Below are positions 12,573-23,699 of a stretch of DNA of 64,000 bases, in pieces. A program made the position numbers and the translations under genes. The stretch spans positions 2,455,898 through 2,519,897 of the forward strand of contig JAQFVV010006312.1 in assembly GCA_028023455.1 (NCBI GenBank), read 5' to 3'. The DNA comes from Epiperipatus broadwayi. Taxonomy: Eukaryota > Onychophora > Udeonychophora > Euonychophora > Peripatidae. Positions within the stretch are counted from its first letter, which is position 1. The number at the start of each line of letters is the position of its first letter. Under the pieces are notes generated by a model. It made no database searches and had not been told where the DNA came from. It saw only the letters and a list, made by a program, of their open reading frames with translations.

Positions 12573-12642
12573 CTGTTGGTGGCTGAGTGTTAGCACAACT
12601 GCCTTACAAGCAGTTGTCCTGGGTTTGCTTCTCAGATGATGC
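12573..12642 (+). tRNA. tRNA-Val(UAC)-like sequence without an acceptor stem
   Basis: The A box TGGCTGAGTGTTAG is followed by an anticodon arm of seven perfect pairs (CAACTGC with GCAGTTG) closing loop CTTACAA, anticodon TAC. The T arm CTGGG/CTCAG pairs around loop TTTGCTT. The flanking acceptor strands do not pair, so this is a tRNA-derived pseudogene or SINE head. It lies between the RT and integrase remnants of Gypsy copy B. Confidence 0.5.
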
Positions 12643-12649
12643 TTTTATG

Positions 12650-13340
12650 CATAAAAACATGAATATTGAGTAAAATTCTTGTAAAATCTATTATAAAAAT
12701 TGCTCAGATCTAGGAATGCTCTTAATTGTTTTTTATATTTGATCTTGAAAATTTTTTTAAAGCTTGAAACTTTTCAGGGTCAGGTCTAATATCTTTTTTG
12801 TTAATGACATGATGTAAGACATATATTTTCTCTGTTATAAATTAAATATATTTTGTTGTTTTCTGTTAGCATTCTTGTAAAAATAAACTTTAATTCCAAA
12901 ATTATTATAAATTTGGAGATGCAATAAAAACATTACCAGCATAAAATACTATTCTTGTAATTTATCAGATAAAACCATATCCAAACACCAATAAACCAAT
13001 GCCACTATTAATAAGATCAAAAGATATTCCTTTGACTACATAATAGTAACCATGTCATCAAAAGGCAGTATACATTCTATCTTAGAAATGCAACTATACT
13101 TGGCAATAACTGGATGTAAGATCTACAATAGTAAATATTGATTTATCTTTAAACTTAATTAGAAGGTTTTACATAAGATGAGGAACATCTCTTTTAGGTA
13201 CTGTTAGGGAATGGAGTTGTTTAGCATTTAAAGACTGTTGCATCTTCTTATCTTTTTTCTTTACCACTACCAATTATATGGTGATAGTTTTTGGAATAGA
13301 ATATAACTTTTCTTGATAATGCATTTCTAGTTTATCCTTA
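12650..13340 (-). pseudogene. Gypsy copy B reverse transcriptase
   Basis: Minus-strand frames read SIPKTITI, VVVKKKDKKM, then SIFTIVDLTSSYCQV, TAF, GISFDLINSGIG, then HVINKKDIRPDPEKFQALKK and QLRAFLDLSNFYNRFYKNF. These are the hallmarks of Gypsy RT: the VxKKDG start, motif A FTxxDLxSGYxQI, the PFGLxNA segment, and the connection segment HxIxxxGIRPDPEK...LRxFLGLxNYYRxF. The YxDD motif C falls in a frameshifted stretch and was not seen. Stops are frequent. A 28 bp tandem duplication (13360-13415) lies just upstream. Confidence 0.8.
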
Positions 13341-13474
13341 TGTGATGAACATAATCATAAATGATACCTGGTTTGATTAAAAATATAAATGATACCTGGT
13401 TTGATTAAAAATATTTCCCTTTTTTTGGGATAATAATTTAATAACCACAGCCTGTTCCTGTAAATGTAATAAAG

Positions 13475-13562
13475 ATCACATGATCACCATTTCTTATTTC
13501 CATTGATTACTCTGGCTTGTACTGGGTGGCACTACTGTATGGAGAGTTTTACCTGTTTTAAA
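13475..13562. mobile_element. F1 foldback element, partial arm
   Basis: This holds one tail and one arm of F1, from TCACATGATCACC through CCATTGATTACTCTGGC to TATGGAGAGTTTTACC. It lies immediately upstream of the Gypsy protease fragment, and the mirror-image arm begins at 13775 on the other side. Confidence 0.7.
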
Positions 13563-13589
13563 TTTAGTTTATTTTTTAATTGTTTGTTT

Positions 13590-13775
13590 ATATCTTAATA
13601 ATCAATTACTTAACTAATAATGCAAGTAATTTCAGGAGATAAATATTCTTGCATGCCAACAAATTTTATACTTTCTCCATTACAGATAACTGTTTGAGAG
13701 GCATAAACAATTATATTATGGTGCTTATGAAAAAAATCTGAGCCAAGAATAATTTTATGGATAAGATTAAATATT
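13590..13775 (-). pseudogene. Gypsy copy B protease C-terminal fragment
   Basis: The minus-strand reading IILGSDFFHKHHNIIVYASQ followed by TVICNGESIKF matches the C-terminal half of retroviral-type aspartic proteases (xILGxDFL...). The half carrying the catalytic DTGA motif is absent, cut off by the F1 insertion at 13775. The position between gag and RT fits Gypsy order. Confidence 0.6.
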
Positions 13776-14585
13776 AAAACAGGTAAAACTCTCCATACAG
13801 TAGTGCTACTTAGTGCAATCCAGAGTAATCAATGGATGCCAGAAGGCTTGTGCATAAAATCCCTATCTAGTGCCTACTCATCCAATATCCCTAGACTAGT
13901 TTCTAGCTTGTGGTTTTCATCAGTGAGAAGCCTTGGATCTTAGAGCACTGCACCTAAATCTTAGGATTTAATGCAACCCTCCAGCAGCCACCTTTTAGCT
14001 TTACTTGACTACAAAACTATAGGTCTAAAATTGAAACACAATATTTTCAATCTAAGCTCATTATCTTATATAGTCATTTAGGTCTGAAATCAGTTCAGTA
14101 CCCATACATTTTGATGTCTTTGGTTCTTTAATAACTACAACCACAACTATCCTATTAGGCAGGATGGGTATTAGACCACTAAACATCACATGATCACCAT
14201 TTCTAATGCTTGCTCATAATTGTTATTAAAACAAGCAAAACTCTCCAAACAGTAGTGCCACTCAGTGCAAGTCAGAGTAATCAATGGATGAAAGAAGGCT
14301 TGTGCATAAAATCTCTATCTTCTGCTGCAGGGTTGCATTAGATCCTAATATCTAGGTGCAGTGTTCTCAGATCCAAGGCTCCTCATTGATGAATGCCACA
14401 AACTAGAAACTAGTCTGGAGATATTGAATAAGCAAGTACTAGATAGGGATTTTATGCACAAGCCTTCTGGCATCCATTGATTACTCTGGCCTGCACTAAC
14501 TGGCACTACCATATGGAGAGTTTTGCCTGTTTTAATAACAGTTATGAACAAGCATAAGAAATGTTGATCATGTGATGAAGATTAG
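13775..14585. mobile_element. F1 foldback elements, two overlapping or nested copies
   Basis: The stretch opens with an arm (CAGGTAAAACTCTCCATACA), continues through a longer unique body ending GGTATTAGACCACTA, then a full palindrome at about 14185-14585. In that palindrome both sides carry the tail (CATCACATGATCACC on the left, GATCATGTGATGAAG on the right), so the complete family member is symmetric. The body at 13900-14180 is the reverse complement of 30510-30800. No coding region is visible. Confidence 0.7.
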
Positions 14586-16399
14586 ATATTGTTAAAAAAG
14601 TACATTCTATTACTTATATAGTTATTTCAATTCTAATTCATGCTTATTAATTATGAGTCATACCTTTGTTATCATTGGCAAGGGTAACATAGATCTGCTT
14701 TAATAGCAAAATCAGTAACTTTGTATATAAATTTAACAAATAAAATATATACTTAACTATTTTGTAGAACTAGCAAATTATGCTTAGTGGATTTTTTACT
14801 ACTTAATTATACTAGTCACAATCACAGCATTGATAATGAAAATAAAATTGGGGCATTTATTAAAAAAAATGAAACTCAATAGAGAATTTGCATAGTTGAA
14901 TGGCAAACAAGTGATTTATATTGGCTGTATTTTTGAAAAGAGGATTCAGGAATCATTTTTTGTTAATTGCATGTTCATCTCTGGCAATGTGCCAGGCCTC
15001 TTTCACCTTTCCACTTAGCATCATTACATTGAAGGCAGATTACACTGACAAATGTAGATATAAAGTCTGTGGCCAAGGTTGGATTTGTATTCATAAAAGA
15101 TTGACCATGTGTCAGCTTGAGTTTTGGCATGGTTATATAAATATCAGTACACCTCAGTCTCATTTTATGTGGTAGATAGGTTCCACAGAAAACCCGCATT
15201 AAAAAAAATTGCACAAAACTAGACTTAACTTACCTTGAAAAATGGGGGATAGAGTCTGTAATTTTCAGAATTCACATAAAAGCAAAGCAACAAAAAAAAT
15301 ACTTTAAAATTTGCATTAAAAAAATAAGTAAATACAGTATGACTAATAAAAAAATTTCAAATATTTAAAAAAAATTAATAAAAGACAAACTTTTTTTATG
15401 TTTTTTATTAACTACAGTACTTAATTTTACATTTTCCATACATATTTTAATCATTACTGCTAGCGTTCATTTGTAAACTGGTAAGAAATCAGATTCAATG
15501 TGATGTGATGTATTGTGGCTTCTCCTTAAACAAAGTCAAGAATCTCCCAGCAATTATGCCCAGAGAAACCTGTTAGCCACTTTATTTTTAATCGTGATGT
15601 GATGTACAACTAGCGTCAGTTTCAGTCTTGTGTTGTGTTAATGGTTTTCTGTTTTTATATTAAAAAAATGAAATCGCAATTGAAACAAAAAGATTATACA
15701 TTATCATTAGAAAGATTATTTTTAGCTTATAAAATCTTTATTTTAAAAATCTAAAAGATTATTTATTTTTGTTGGTGTATATATAACAAAATACGTTTTA
15801 AAAGTTTAAATGTTTTAAATATTTATTGCAATATTTTTATATGTAAGTATAAATCTATTACTATTATTTACTCATTAGTATAAGTAGGTTATTTACATAG
15901 AAACTAAGTTTCTAAATACAGCTTCAGACCATATTCACATTAGTTGCTAATATAACGGTATATTTTTGAAAAAAAAAAGTGTTTCAAGTAAAAATAAGTT
16001 ATTAATAATTTAAATTTCTTGATATCTAATAAATATAGTGAAATATGAAAGATATTAAGATGAATGCATAACTTCAAAATCACATTAAAATAATCTGCAT
16101 AAAATGAGACCCAGATGTTTTATGCACTTTAGGTGGATAGGTTGACATGTGATTCACCATAATATATGGCATGACAGTTAATATAGCTGCAAGCAATTTC
16201 ATATTCTATGTCTGACTATTGATCTTAAGGCAGAGTATCTTTGGTATTATTAATTATCCAATTACATGTGGGAGGGTGTGGAGGCTAAAATAACAGATAT
16301 TAATTATGTGATGGGTAGCATTGAGGATATAAGGTAGTGATATTCAGGGATTGTTATTGGTTGTTATGGGTGGTTGTTTAATTTTGGAATATGGTTTGA

Positions 16400-16693
16400 G
16401 TAAAAAAAGAAACAATGTTATTTTTTTTACTGAACTCAAATTTACACAGATAGTGAGCTAATTTGTGAGACTTTGGTGTGATGAACTTGAGGTATATGGC
16501 ACTGCAAATGTGAATAAGCTTTACAATCATTTTATAGTAGAGGTGTGTGGTTTCATGCTGATTGTACAAGTTCAGAATCTCGATGCCTTGCCAGTTGTTC
16601 TCATTCTGTCATGTTCATTTTAATGAAGAAGCATTTTAAAGGATATTCTGTGTTTTATTGTTTTGTATAGTGGGGCACAAATAAGGAAGTTTT

Positions 16694-16749
<56 letters not shown>

Positions 16750-17170
16750 CAAGAAGTGGACTCAAAGTATTTAGGTAAGACTTCTTCAAATTTGCGGAGT
16801 ACTATACTTGAGTTTATCACACTTATGGGAAGATCCATGGGCCACATGGCATCCATTTTGTAGTAAACATTGTTAGATAAAGCAATAATCTCATTATGGA
16901 TCCAGTTTAAGTATTCCTAAAAAAGTTTCGTCTTATGCACATTATATTCAGCTTTATTCAGAGCGTCTTTGATAATATGGATGGACAATATATACAAAAT
17001 TGGAGTCATACAACTCAGTGATACCAAATGATGTGAAATGATCTTGCCTATTGAGTCAAATATTTTCAATTCTATCCACACATTCAAATGAAGACTTGAA
17101 TAAATCCACCAAAGCTGAATTTAAGATCTACAAGTGATTGACCAATCATATTGGAAGCCTTGTAGTATTA
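16400..17170 (-). pseudogene. Unidentified open readings inside the long inverted-arm element
   Basis: Between the arms the minus strand reads IKDALNKAEYNVHKTKLF, one stop, EYLNWIHNEIIALSNNVYYK, MDAMWPMDLPISVINSSIVL and RKFEEVLPKYFES, then after the CA/TA repeat WQGIEILNLYNQHETTHLYY. The composition is more protein-like than the surrounding noise, with few stops over more than 100 codons. No family could be named. It may be the remnant of the element's own protein or of a captured gene. Confidence 0.3.
16694..16750. repeat. (CA)n(TA)n microsatellite
   Basis: About 40 bases of CA repeat run into about 15 bases of TA repeat. Confidence 0.9.
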
Positions 17171-18119
17171 CACTCTACTGAAGTTGATCATTAGTGTAGG
17201 GGACATTCAATTTTATGTAATTTTTATATTAGCAAATAGTCAGGGTGGAGTTTCTGCAAATGGATAGATGTTAAAATATAAGCATTTTGAAAATGCTTTA
17301 TTATAAAATTTACATAGAACAGTGGATGTAAATTTATCTTTACTTTTTTTAAAGTTGTAGGAGTGTTTAGCTTAAATTTTAATTTATTAATTTGTGTGTG
17401 CATTTTCATGGTAATTAATTGAACCAATTTCCATTATTCTTTTTTGTATAAACTATGTTGTCTTCATAAAAATATTGCTTGGTAAAGTCAATACATTTAA
17501 ACTATACTTTGCCTTTTCCTTGAAATATTTATACACAACTTGACCAATAATAGCATTGCTGTCATCACACATCATGCTATCCATGTGAATTGCACAACCT
17601 TGATATTTATATAGCCATGCCAAAGCTCAAACTGATGACAGGCCAATCTTTTATGAGCACATATCCAACCTTGGCCATACTTTCATACCTACATCTGCCA
17701 GTGGGGTCTGCTCTGAGTGTAGTGATGCCAATCAGAATGTGAAAGAAGTCTGATATATTTCCAGAGAAAACATGGAATTAACAAAAAGGATTCCTGCATC
17801 CCCCTTTTAAAAAATGGTCAATATAAATCACTTATTTGCCATTCAAATATGCAAATTCTCTATTGAGTTTTGTTTCTTTAATAAATGTCACAATTTTTTT
17901 TCCACTGTCAATGCCATGATTATGACTACTCTAATTAAAAAGTTGAAAATGGACTACTCATATTTTGCTAATTTTAGAAATAATGCTTATCTTTATATGA
18001 TTATGCCTATATCTTGTTTGTTACATTTTCCAAGGTGTAACTGACTAAATTCTTGAAGTTATATTTAAATATTTTATTAAAAATTCTTCAGTTTAAAATG
18101 AAAACTTGACTGTTTGTTT

Positions 18120-19170
18120 ATCAACAAGTGAGTACATACAGGTTTCATGACTACAGGTACCAATGGACATAATTGATTATATTTAGAAATGACTTCTACA
18201 TTATCAATGATTATATTAGAAAAAGAATCAAGTATTTTCTCTATATTAAGTGGAACTGTTCTTCTTTGGATAAGAGACCCTCACCATGAGGAACTCATAA
18301 TGAGGTCTTCAATGGATTTCATGATTCTATTAAGAATTCCTATAGAATAATTTTTGGTTGTATCCCAATATTTCCTTTGTTTGGTACTTCTTGTTGTATA
18401 TCTTTTCTAACAATAAAAGTTTTTTTTTGTTTAGCTAAATCTACCATTTCCATCATAATTGACATTATCTCTAAGATTTGCAGTATTTGATTTATTTCTT
18501 AAAATCTCCTGGTTCCTAAATAAAGATGGACAATAATCTGGCACAATTATAACTGATGTAGATAACTTATTACTTTTCTGTTTTCAGCATGATAATGACA
18601 TAAACTATCCATGTCAGTAGTATTTAAAATCTCTGCTTTTCCTCAATATAGAATTAATTAGCAGAATTAATACTTGTTGTATATCCATAAACAAATTAAT
18701 AATGAATAGTCCTAATAATCTGGGCATCTGACAATTTTAATTTCAGTCAATATTTTAAATTTTGATACCTGTCTGTGAAAAAAACAGATTTTATCCTTGA
18801 TTTTGATAATATATCTTTTTCGTGACACTTAGTATCAAACACTATCTTGTCATTTTTCATTACAAAATGTTCTTAGTAGAGAGGTTTTATATTCCTTAAA
18901 TGTTTTAGGTTTGATAAAGAATAAAACATACCATTCATTAGCAGATCCATACAAATTATTACTAGTGATAGCAAATTTCTCAATTTTCATTAAATGGTGA
19001 AATATAAATATTTCTGTTATGTCTTCCAAATATTCTAATGAATTTTTCTGCAACTCTTTCTTTAAAACATTTGATAGATATGATCACTGGATTAGATTTT
19101 TTAGATACATCCTTTGAAATTACCTTTCTTATCTCTGGTGATAGTTTATATTTGTGATTGCAAGATGAAT
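18120..19170 (-). pseudogene. Gypsy copy B gag, capsid and nucleocapsid part
   Basis: The open frame 19053-18850 reads EKFAITSNNLYGSANEWYVL, then FKEYKTSLLRTFCNEK, the core pattern of retrotransposon gag (A...LxGxAxxW...WxxFKxxLLxxF). Farther down, SLCHYHAENRKV resembles the CxYH start of the gag segment seen in many invertebrate Gypsy elements; a complete CCHC knuckle was not found. Stops follow at 18840. The frame at 18290-18070 (NIEKILDSFSNIIIDNVEVI) may be the gag-protease linker. The element at 14.69-18.06 kb then interrupts it. Confidence 0.65.
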
Positions 19171-19180
19171 CTCTGTAATT

Positions 19181-19704
19181 GTATTTATATATTGGACTAT
19201 TTCCATAATCTATTATAAGTATTGAATGTCTTTAAATTTTTTTTACCTTATTTAAGTATTCCAAATACATTGAACTGTTAGTAATAGCTCACAAGTTAGT
19301 GTATGCACAATGTTTCAAGAGGTATTATTCCCCCCTTTCCTTCAGGTGTTAGCTGGCCTGACCAGTGACAACACTAGCATGTAAATCAAATCTGAATCCT
19401 TAGATTCTTATATTGAATTTTAAGGTAATGCTCTAACCACACTGAGCCATACTGCCAAACTTGGTTAGAGAATTATCTTAAATTCAGTACTAAAGAATCT
19501 AAGGGTCCAGGTTTGATTCCCATCCTCAGGCCAGCAACATCTGAAGAAGAGGAGAAAATAATACCTCTTGACATGTTAGGCATATTTTAACCTGTGTGCT
19601 ATTACTAACATTTGAATGTATTTGAAATATTTAAATAAAGTTAAATTTTTTAAAGACTTTCAATACTCATAATAAATGATGGAAATGGACCAATATATAA
19701 ATAC
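19181..19704. mobile_element. F2: tail-to-tail palindrome of a tRNA-derived SINE
   Basis: The two halves are reverse complements meeting near 19445, and the outer ends read GTATTTATATATTGG and CCAATATATAAATAC. Each half carries Pol III-like boxes: TGGCTCAGTGTGGTTAGAGC (A box, minus strand of the left half) and GGTTTGATTCC (B box, right half), then a body ending AAAGACATTCAATAC. It interrupts the gag of Gypsy copy B. A single diverged copy lies at 23262-23690. Confidence 0.7.
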
Positions 19705-19712
19705 ATCTAAAA

Positions 19713-20835
19713 CACCATCATCACAAAACCCTCAGAAATTTCAGTAATAACTATCTTTTAAATTAAAGGATTTAATGGTATAGGATCTATAACTCTCTTT
19801 CCTATTATTTCTTCAAAATTCTCATCTCTATCACAGCCTACATCTGATTCATAAATAGGTATAGAGTTTTTCACAACATCATGGTAATAAGATTAATCTT
19901 TACTATATAATTTTTTTTACTTGAATATCTGCTTTATTTGCTTTTACAATCAATTTGCCTGCTTGAATTTTATAAAATGTACAATTCTTTATGTACTTTT
20001 TTTGATCACAATCTACTGAATATCTTTTATGGCTTTATCGACCTTATCAAACATACATCTATTTTTAATATCAGTCTTTTCTCAAAAGACTGTTAAGTAA
20101 ATTTTTTCATTTGAGTATTTCATCTATTATTACTCATTTTTTCTTTCTTTTTGAATGGATAATAAATTCTTTTCCTTTTCTTTATGGTTGTTCTCTAGAC
20201 ATTCAAACCATTTTATTTAGGGTTTGGTCTCTTGTTAAAAAATATTCCATCACTAATCCCAATTAATTTTTAAATATTTTTGGACATTTTGACAATCTAT
20301 TAGACCTTTTTCTAACTTGATTATTTGTTTTTTTTTGTCCATTTCCATTATTTTATTATCCATTGTCTTTACTTCTCCAAATTTGATTTCTAAATTCTGA
20401 AATTTCTATATGAAAGTTTGTTGAATATTTTCTTCTAAATTTATAATTTGTTTATTCACTCTATCACTGATACTAGTAAAATTTTCTTCACACTTCTTAC
20501 AATTTTTTTCTATTTTATTGCCCAATTTTTCTAATTTTGAATTCAAATTCCCAAATTTAGAACCCATTTCTTCTAATTTGAAATTTACCACTGCCTTGAT
20601 TTTTACACTATTTTATTCCAACTTAGAATTTATATCCTCTTTTATCTTTATAATATTTTCTATTTTTTTTCTTGTTTACAATATTTTCTTGTAATTTGGA
20701 ATTCATCTTTACACTATTTTCATCTAATTTTATGCTATTTTTTTTTATCTTTTGCAATAAGAGTTCGAATGTTTTTTTCATAGGCAATGGAGTTTTTAAT
20801 TCTTCTGTTAACAGTATGATAATTTCTATTGCCAT
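19713..20835 (-). pseudogene. Gypsy copy B gag N-terminal coiled-coil region
   Basis: Minus-strand frames at 20835-20623 and 20591-20406 are rich in Lys, Asn, Glu and Leu with heptad spacing (LDENSVKMNSKLQENI; LGNKIEKNCKKCEENF), as in copy A. A further open stretch at 19870-19740 reads NSIPIYESDVGCDRDENFEE and IIGKRVIDPIPLNPL. Frameshifts separate the pieces. The old start may be the ATG at 20835-20833 (MAIEIIILL). This region would have served gag assembly. Confidence 0.5.
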
Positions 20836-20840
20836 ATTAG

Positions 20841-23261
20841 ATAATATTCTTTGATGGTCAATAACTTAATAGAAGAAAGAGATCTGAATCCATACTCTCA
20901 TCATCTACAATTTCCACTAAGACCCCAATAAATTTATTTAAAATAAAACATCTTTCTCCAAATTTTTTTATATTTTTTTACTATTAATATTATTTATTAA
21001 TTCAAGATTTTATTTTATTTATTTTTAATGGATTCTCCTGTATAAATATTTTATTACATTGTATAGTACTTTGTCTCTTTTCATTTTTTTATTCCTTGAT
21101 TTGTTTCATCATGTTATTGCAACTTCTTTCTTTCAAATGTATATATCATTGTTATCATTCAAAAAATTTCATTTTTTATTAGACCCATATATTGTATTTA
21201 TTAATGGTAATGTTCTTTGGCAATCTCTTTATCTAACATATAACAATAAGTGCATAATCTATACATTACACATTCAATGGTAGAATAAGCAAGTCTGACC
21301 ATCAACCAACCAACCAACAACTAATTCACTAATATAATTTTCTAAATAGAAACAGTATGCATTCTACATTTAATAAATAACAAATATAGATCATCATCAT
21401 TTACATCTCTGGTAAAATACATTAAATATGAAAATTGGATATTCTACCCTTAGTACACAAACAATTAGAAACATGAAAACCAGGAATTACATCTCTAGTA
21501 TCTATATTTTACTAACAAGTCTAAGTATTAATCATCTGACAAACTATCAGTAGTTACAAACAACTTTCTATGCACTTAAAATCACAAATTACTTACTCAT
21601 ATCTAATGTCCTTTTGTTTATCAACTTTTCCTTATAAAAATGCACTTATATCCATTTACAAATAAATTTATTTTACATGCAATAAAAAATCTTCATAGGA
21701 CTCAGAATGTTTACTATCACCTTCTACATATTAAACAATAACTTTACAATACCAAATTTCTTATTAGATCATCAAATTTATATAATCATTTTTACTTGCA
21801 CATCTACTACTAATATTTTCATTTTTTAAACTATAAAAATATCAATTATATTAATATAAGTCTCAAATACATACTCTTTTCTAAGAACATAATTTTATAT
21901 AAAAAAATCCAAAGAAAATTAAGTCTTAATGAAGAAATTAAAGTTCATAAGAGTCATGAACTGAAAACAGCTCATAAAATATTATTTGATAATGTAGAGG
22001 TTATCTTTTATGAAAAAAAGTGAATTGAAATAGAGTAAAAGAAATTTTGATAATATTTTTTTTAAATCTAAAGCCAGCAAACTCATGAAAACATTTTTTG
22101 ATATTAGCGAGAATTGGGTGTTGAAGTGAATGATGGGAAGATAATATATATTGTAACCATATGGTTAGGCCTGATATTTATCAAGCCATATTTTATCAGT
22201 CTTTTAACTAAAAGTTTTAAATTTTAATCAATTGTAATCTTGATGATTTAAATCTATTGTTTGAACCAGTGGTATGATCTAATAATTATTCATTTTAGTG
22301 GATAAAATAAGTAAACTTAGTAGGTGAGTCCTTATAGGACAGTACATAATTAAAATGTTCAACATATATGTTAGCTTTCTGCAAGGTTGTGTGTGGGCAT
22401 ACTCACATACAGACTGACAAATAAATTAGTTGCCATAATTATAATGCAATAGGGTAATATTGTTATTAAATAAAATCATAGAAGTACTTAATATTTTTAT
22501 AGTTAAATAATAGCTTGGCAACAGACTTAAAATTGAAATTATTTTAAGTTAGACAGTATAATTAATTATTAAATATATTTTACTGTAATGTAAAATATTA
22601 TTAAACAGTTTAATTAGTTATCATCTGTGTTAAAAATAGAGATTTTAGGCAAATATAATCACTTACAATAATCTGATTGGTTTATTGATTTACAGTCAGC
22701 CCCTTAGCTAAAAGTCTATAAATAGGCTTGCATGTAAAAGACTTTTTTCTACTAGGACAAGATATTTTTTAAGTTAAAAAAGAATATAGAGAACATTCTA
22801 CTATTTAAAGTGTAGAAATTGTTTGAAATGTATTATTTTCCAAAGTTAAAAGTTCAAATTATTTGTTATTATTATTATAAATTAGTAAATTTGAAGTATC
22901 TTTCATTTATCGAAGAACACACCACTACTGTCAGCTAGTAATTTGGAAATTGGTTCACTAAATGTACACTCAAATAAGCTGGTCAAGAAACTTGTAAGCT
23001 TAAAATTTCATAATTTACTTTACAAGTGTTATATGATGTATGTTTTGTTGAATTTCACTTTGAAATGTTTATTTTTTAATAGATGAAACCATGCTTATTT
23101 AAGAATTTAAAAAAAAAAATTGTTTTTGGCTAGTATTTCTATTTTACTACATATATACTTCAAACTTTCATTCTATGACACATTCTTAATACATATAAAT
23201 AAAAGCATATTGGAAACATAAATATCCTTCTGGATATTTTCCTGAAAGTTTGTAATGATGA
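20841..23261. other. AT-rich DNA without a recognised gene
   Basis: The 5' LTR and primer-binding site of Gypsy copy B should lie at the left edge here but could not be matched to the LTR of copy A. No other feature was seen. Confidence 0.5.
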
Positions 23262-23690
23262 TATTTTAGTTATATTTATATATTTACATCATCTAATATT
23301 ATGTATTGAATGTCTTTAAAAAATTTGTTTACTTAGTTTTCAAATTACATTCAATTGTTAGTAATAGAACACAGAGCAAAACTCTCCATACAGTATTGCC
23401 ACCTGTGCTAAACAGAGTAATCAATGGATGCACAGGTGGCAATACTGTATGGAGAGTTTTGCTCTGTTTATCAAAAATTAATGTGCTAGTATAGGAGATG
23501 TGATCATGTGATGCTTAATGGTTTAATAGAACACAGGTTAATATATGCACAATGTTTCAAATGGTATTCTTCTTCTCTCTTTTTTAAGTGTTGCTGCCTG
23601 ACCAATGACAGTACTATCATGGGAATCAAACCTAGACCCCTTAGATTTTTTAATATTGAATTTTAAATTAATGCTAAAACCAATTGATAT
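23262..23690 (-). mobile_element. F2 tRNA-derived SINE, single copy, split by an F1 insertion
   Basis: The segment matches the left half of the F2 palindrome in the same orientation: GTATTGAATGTCTTTAAA, GTTAGTAATAG, CACAATGTTTCAA, then GGGAATCAAACC (B box complement). It is cut at 23375 by an F1 element. Confidence 0.7.
23375..23523 (+). mobile_element. F1 foldback element, short copy with 13 bp target duplication
   Basis: A perfect inverted repeat of about 37 bp (CAGAGCAAAACTCTCC... mirrored as ...GGAGAGTTTTGCTCTG) forms a hairpin spanning about 23372-23459, followed by the F1 tail with GATCATGTGATG. TAATAGAACACAG is present on both sides (23362-23374 and 23524-23536). The second F2 copy supports an uninterrupted pre-insertion site, so the duplication is real. 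Confidence 0.85.
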
Positions 23691-23699
23691 ACCCATCCA

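Larger units (their letters stand above)
14690..18060. mobile_element. Unidentified element with about 460 bp inverted arms
   Basis: Sequence at about 14690-15150 is repeated as reverse complement at about 17605-18060 with visible but diverged similarity; both arms share, for example, GCAAATTCTCTATTGAGTTT and AAAAGATTG(A/G)CC. Both arms can be read as DIYI, MPKLKL, GQSFM, PTLA in corresponding frames, so they may once have coded. The 2.45 kb between them holds open but stop-broken minus-strand readings and a CA/TA repeat. It lies between gag and protease of Gypsy copy B, so it probably inserted there. I do not recognise a transposase. It could be a decayed TIR transposon or two inverted copies of a simpler repeat. 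Confidence 0.5.
11640..20840 (-). mobile_element. Gypsy-type LTR retrotransposon, copy B (decayed, with nested insertions)
   Basis: Minus-strand pieces appear in standard Gypsy order: gag coiled coil (20835-20406), gag linker (about 19860-19720), capsid (19053-18700), a nucleocapsid-like segment with LCHYHAENRK (about 18620-18590), protease C-terminus (13775-13590), RT (13340-12650), then integrase (12560-11700). RNase H is missing. Insertions split it: a palindromic SINE-like repeat at 19.18-19.70 kb, the long inverted-arm element at 14.69-18.06 kb and F1 repeats at 13.5-14.6 kb. LTRs were not recognised. It belongs to the same family as copy A. Confidence 0.7.

Noticed and set aside
14921-15175. 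84-codon frame as a host gene
   Set aside because: It lies wholly in the left arm of the inverted-arm element, and the mirrored arm does not keep this frame open.
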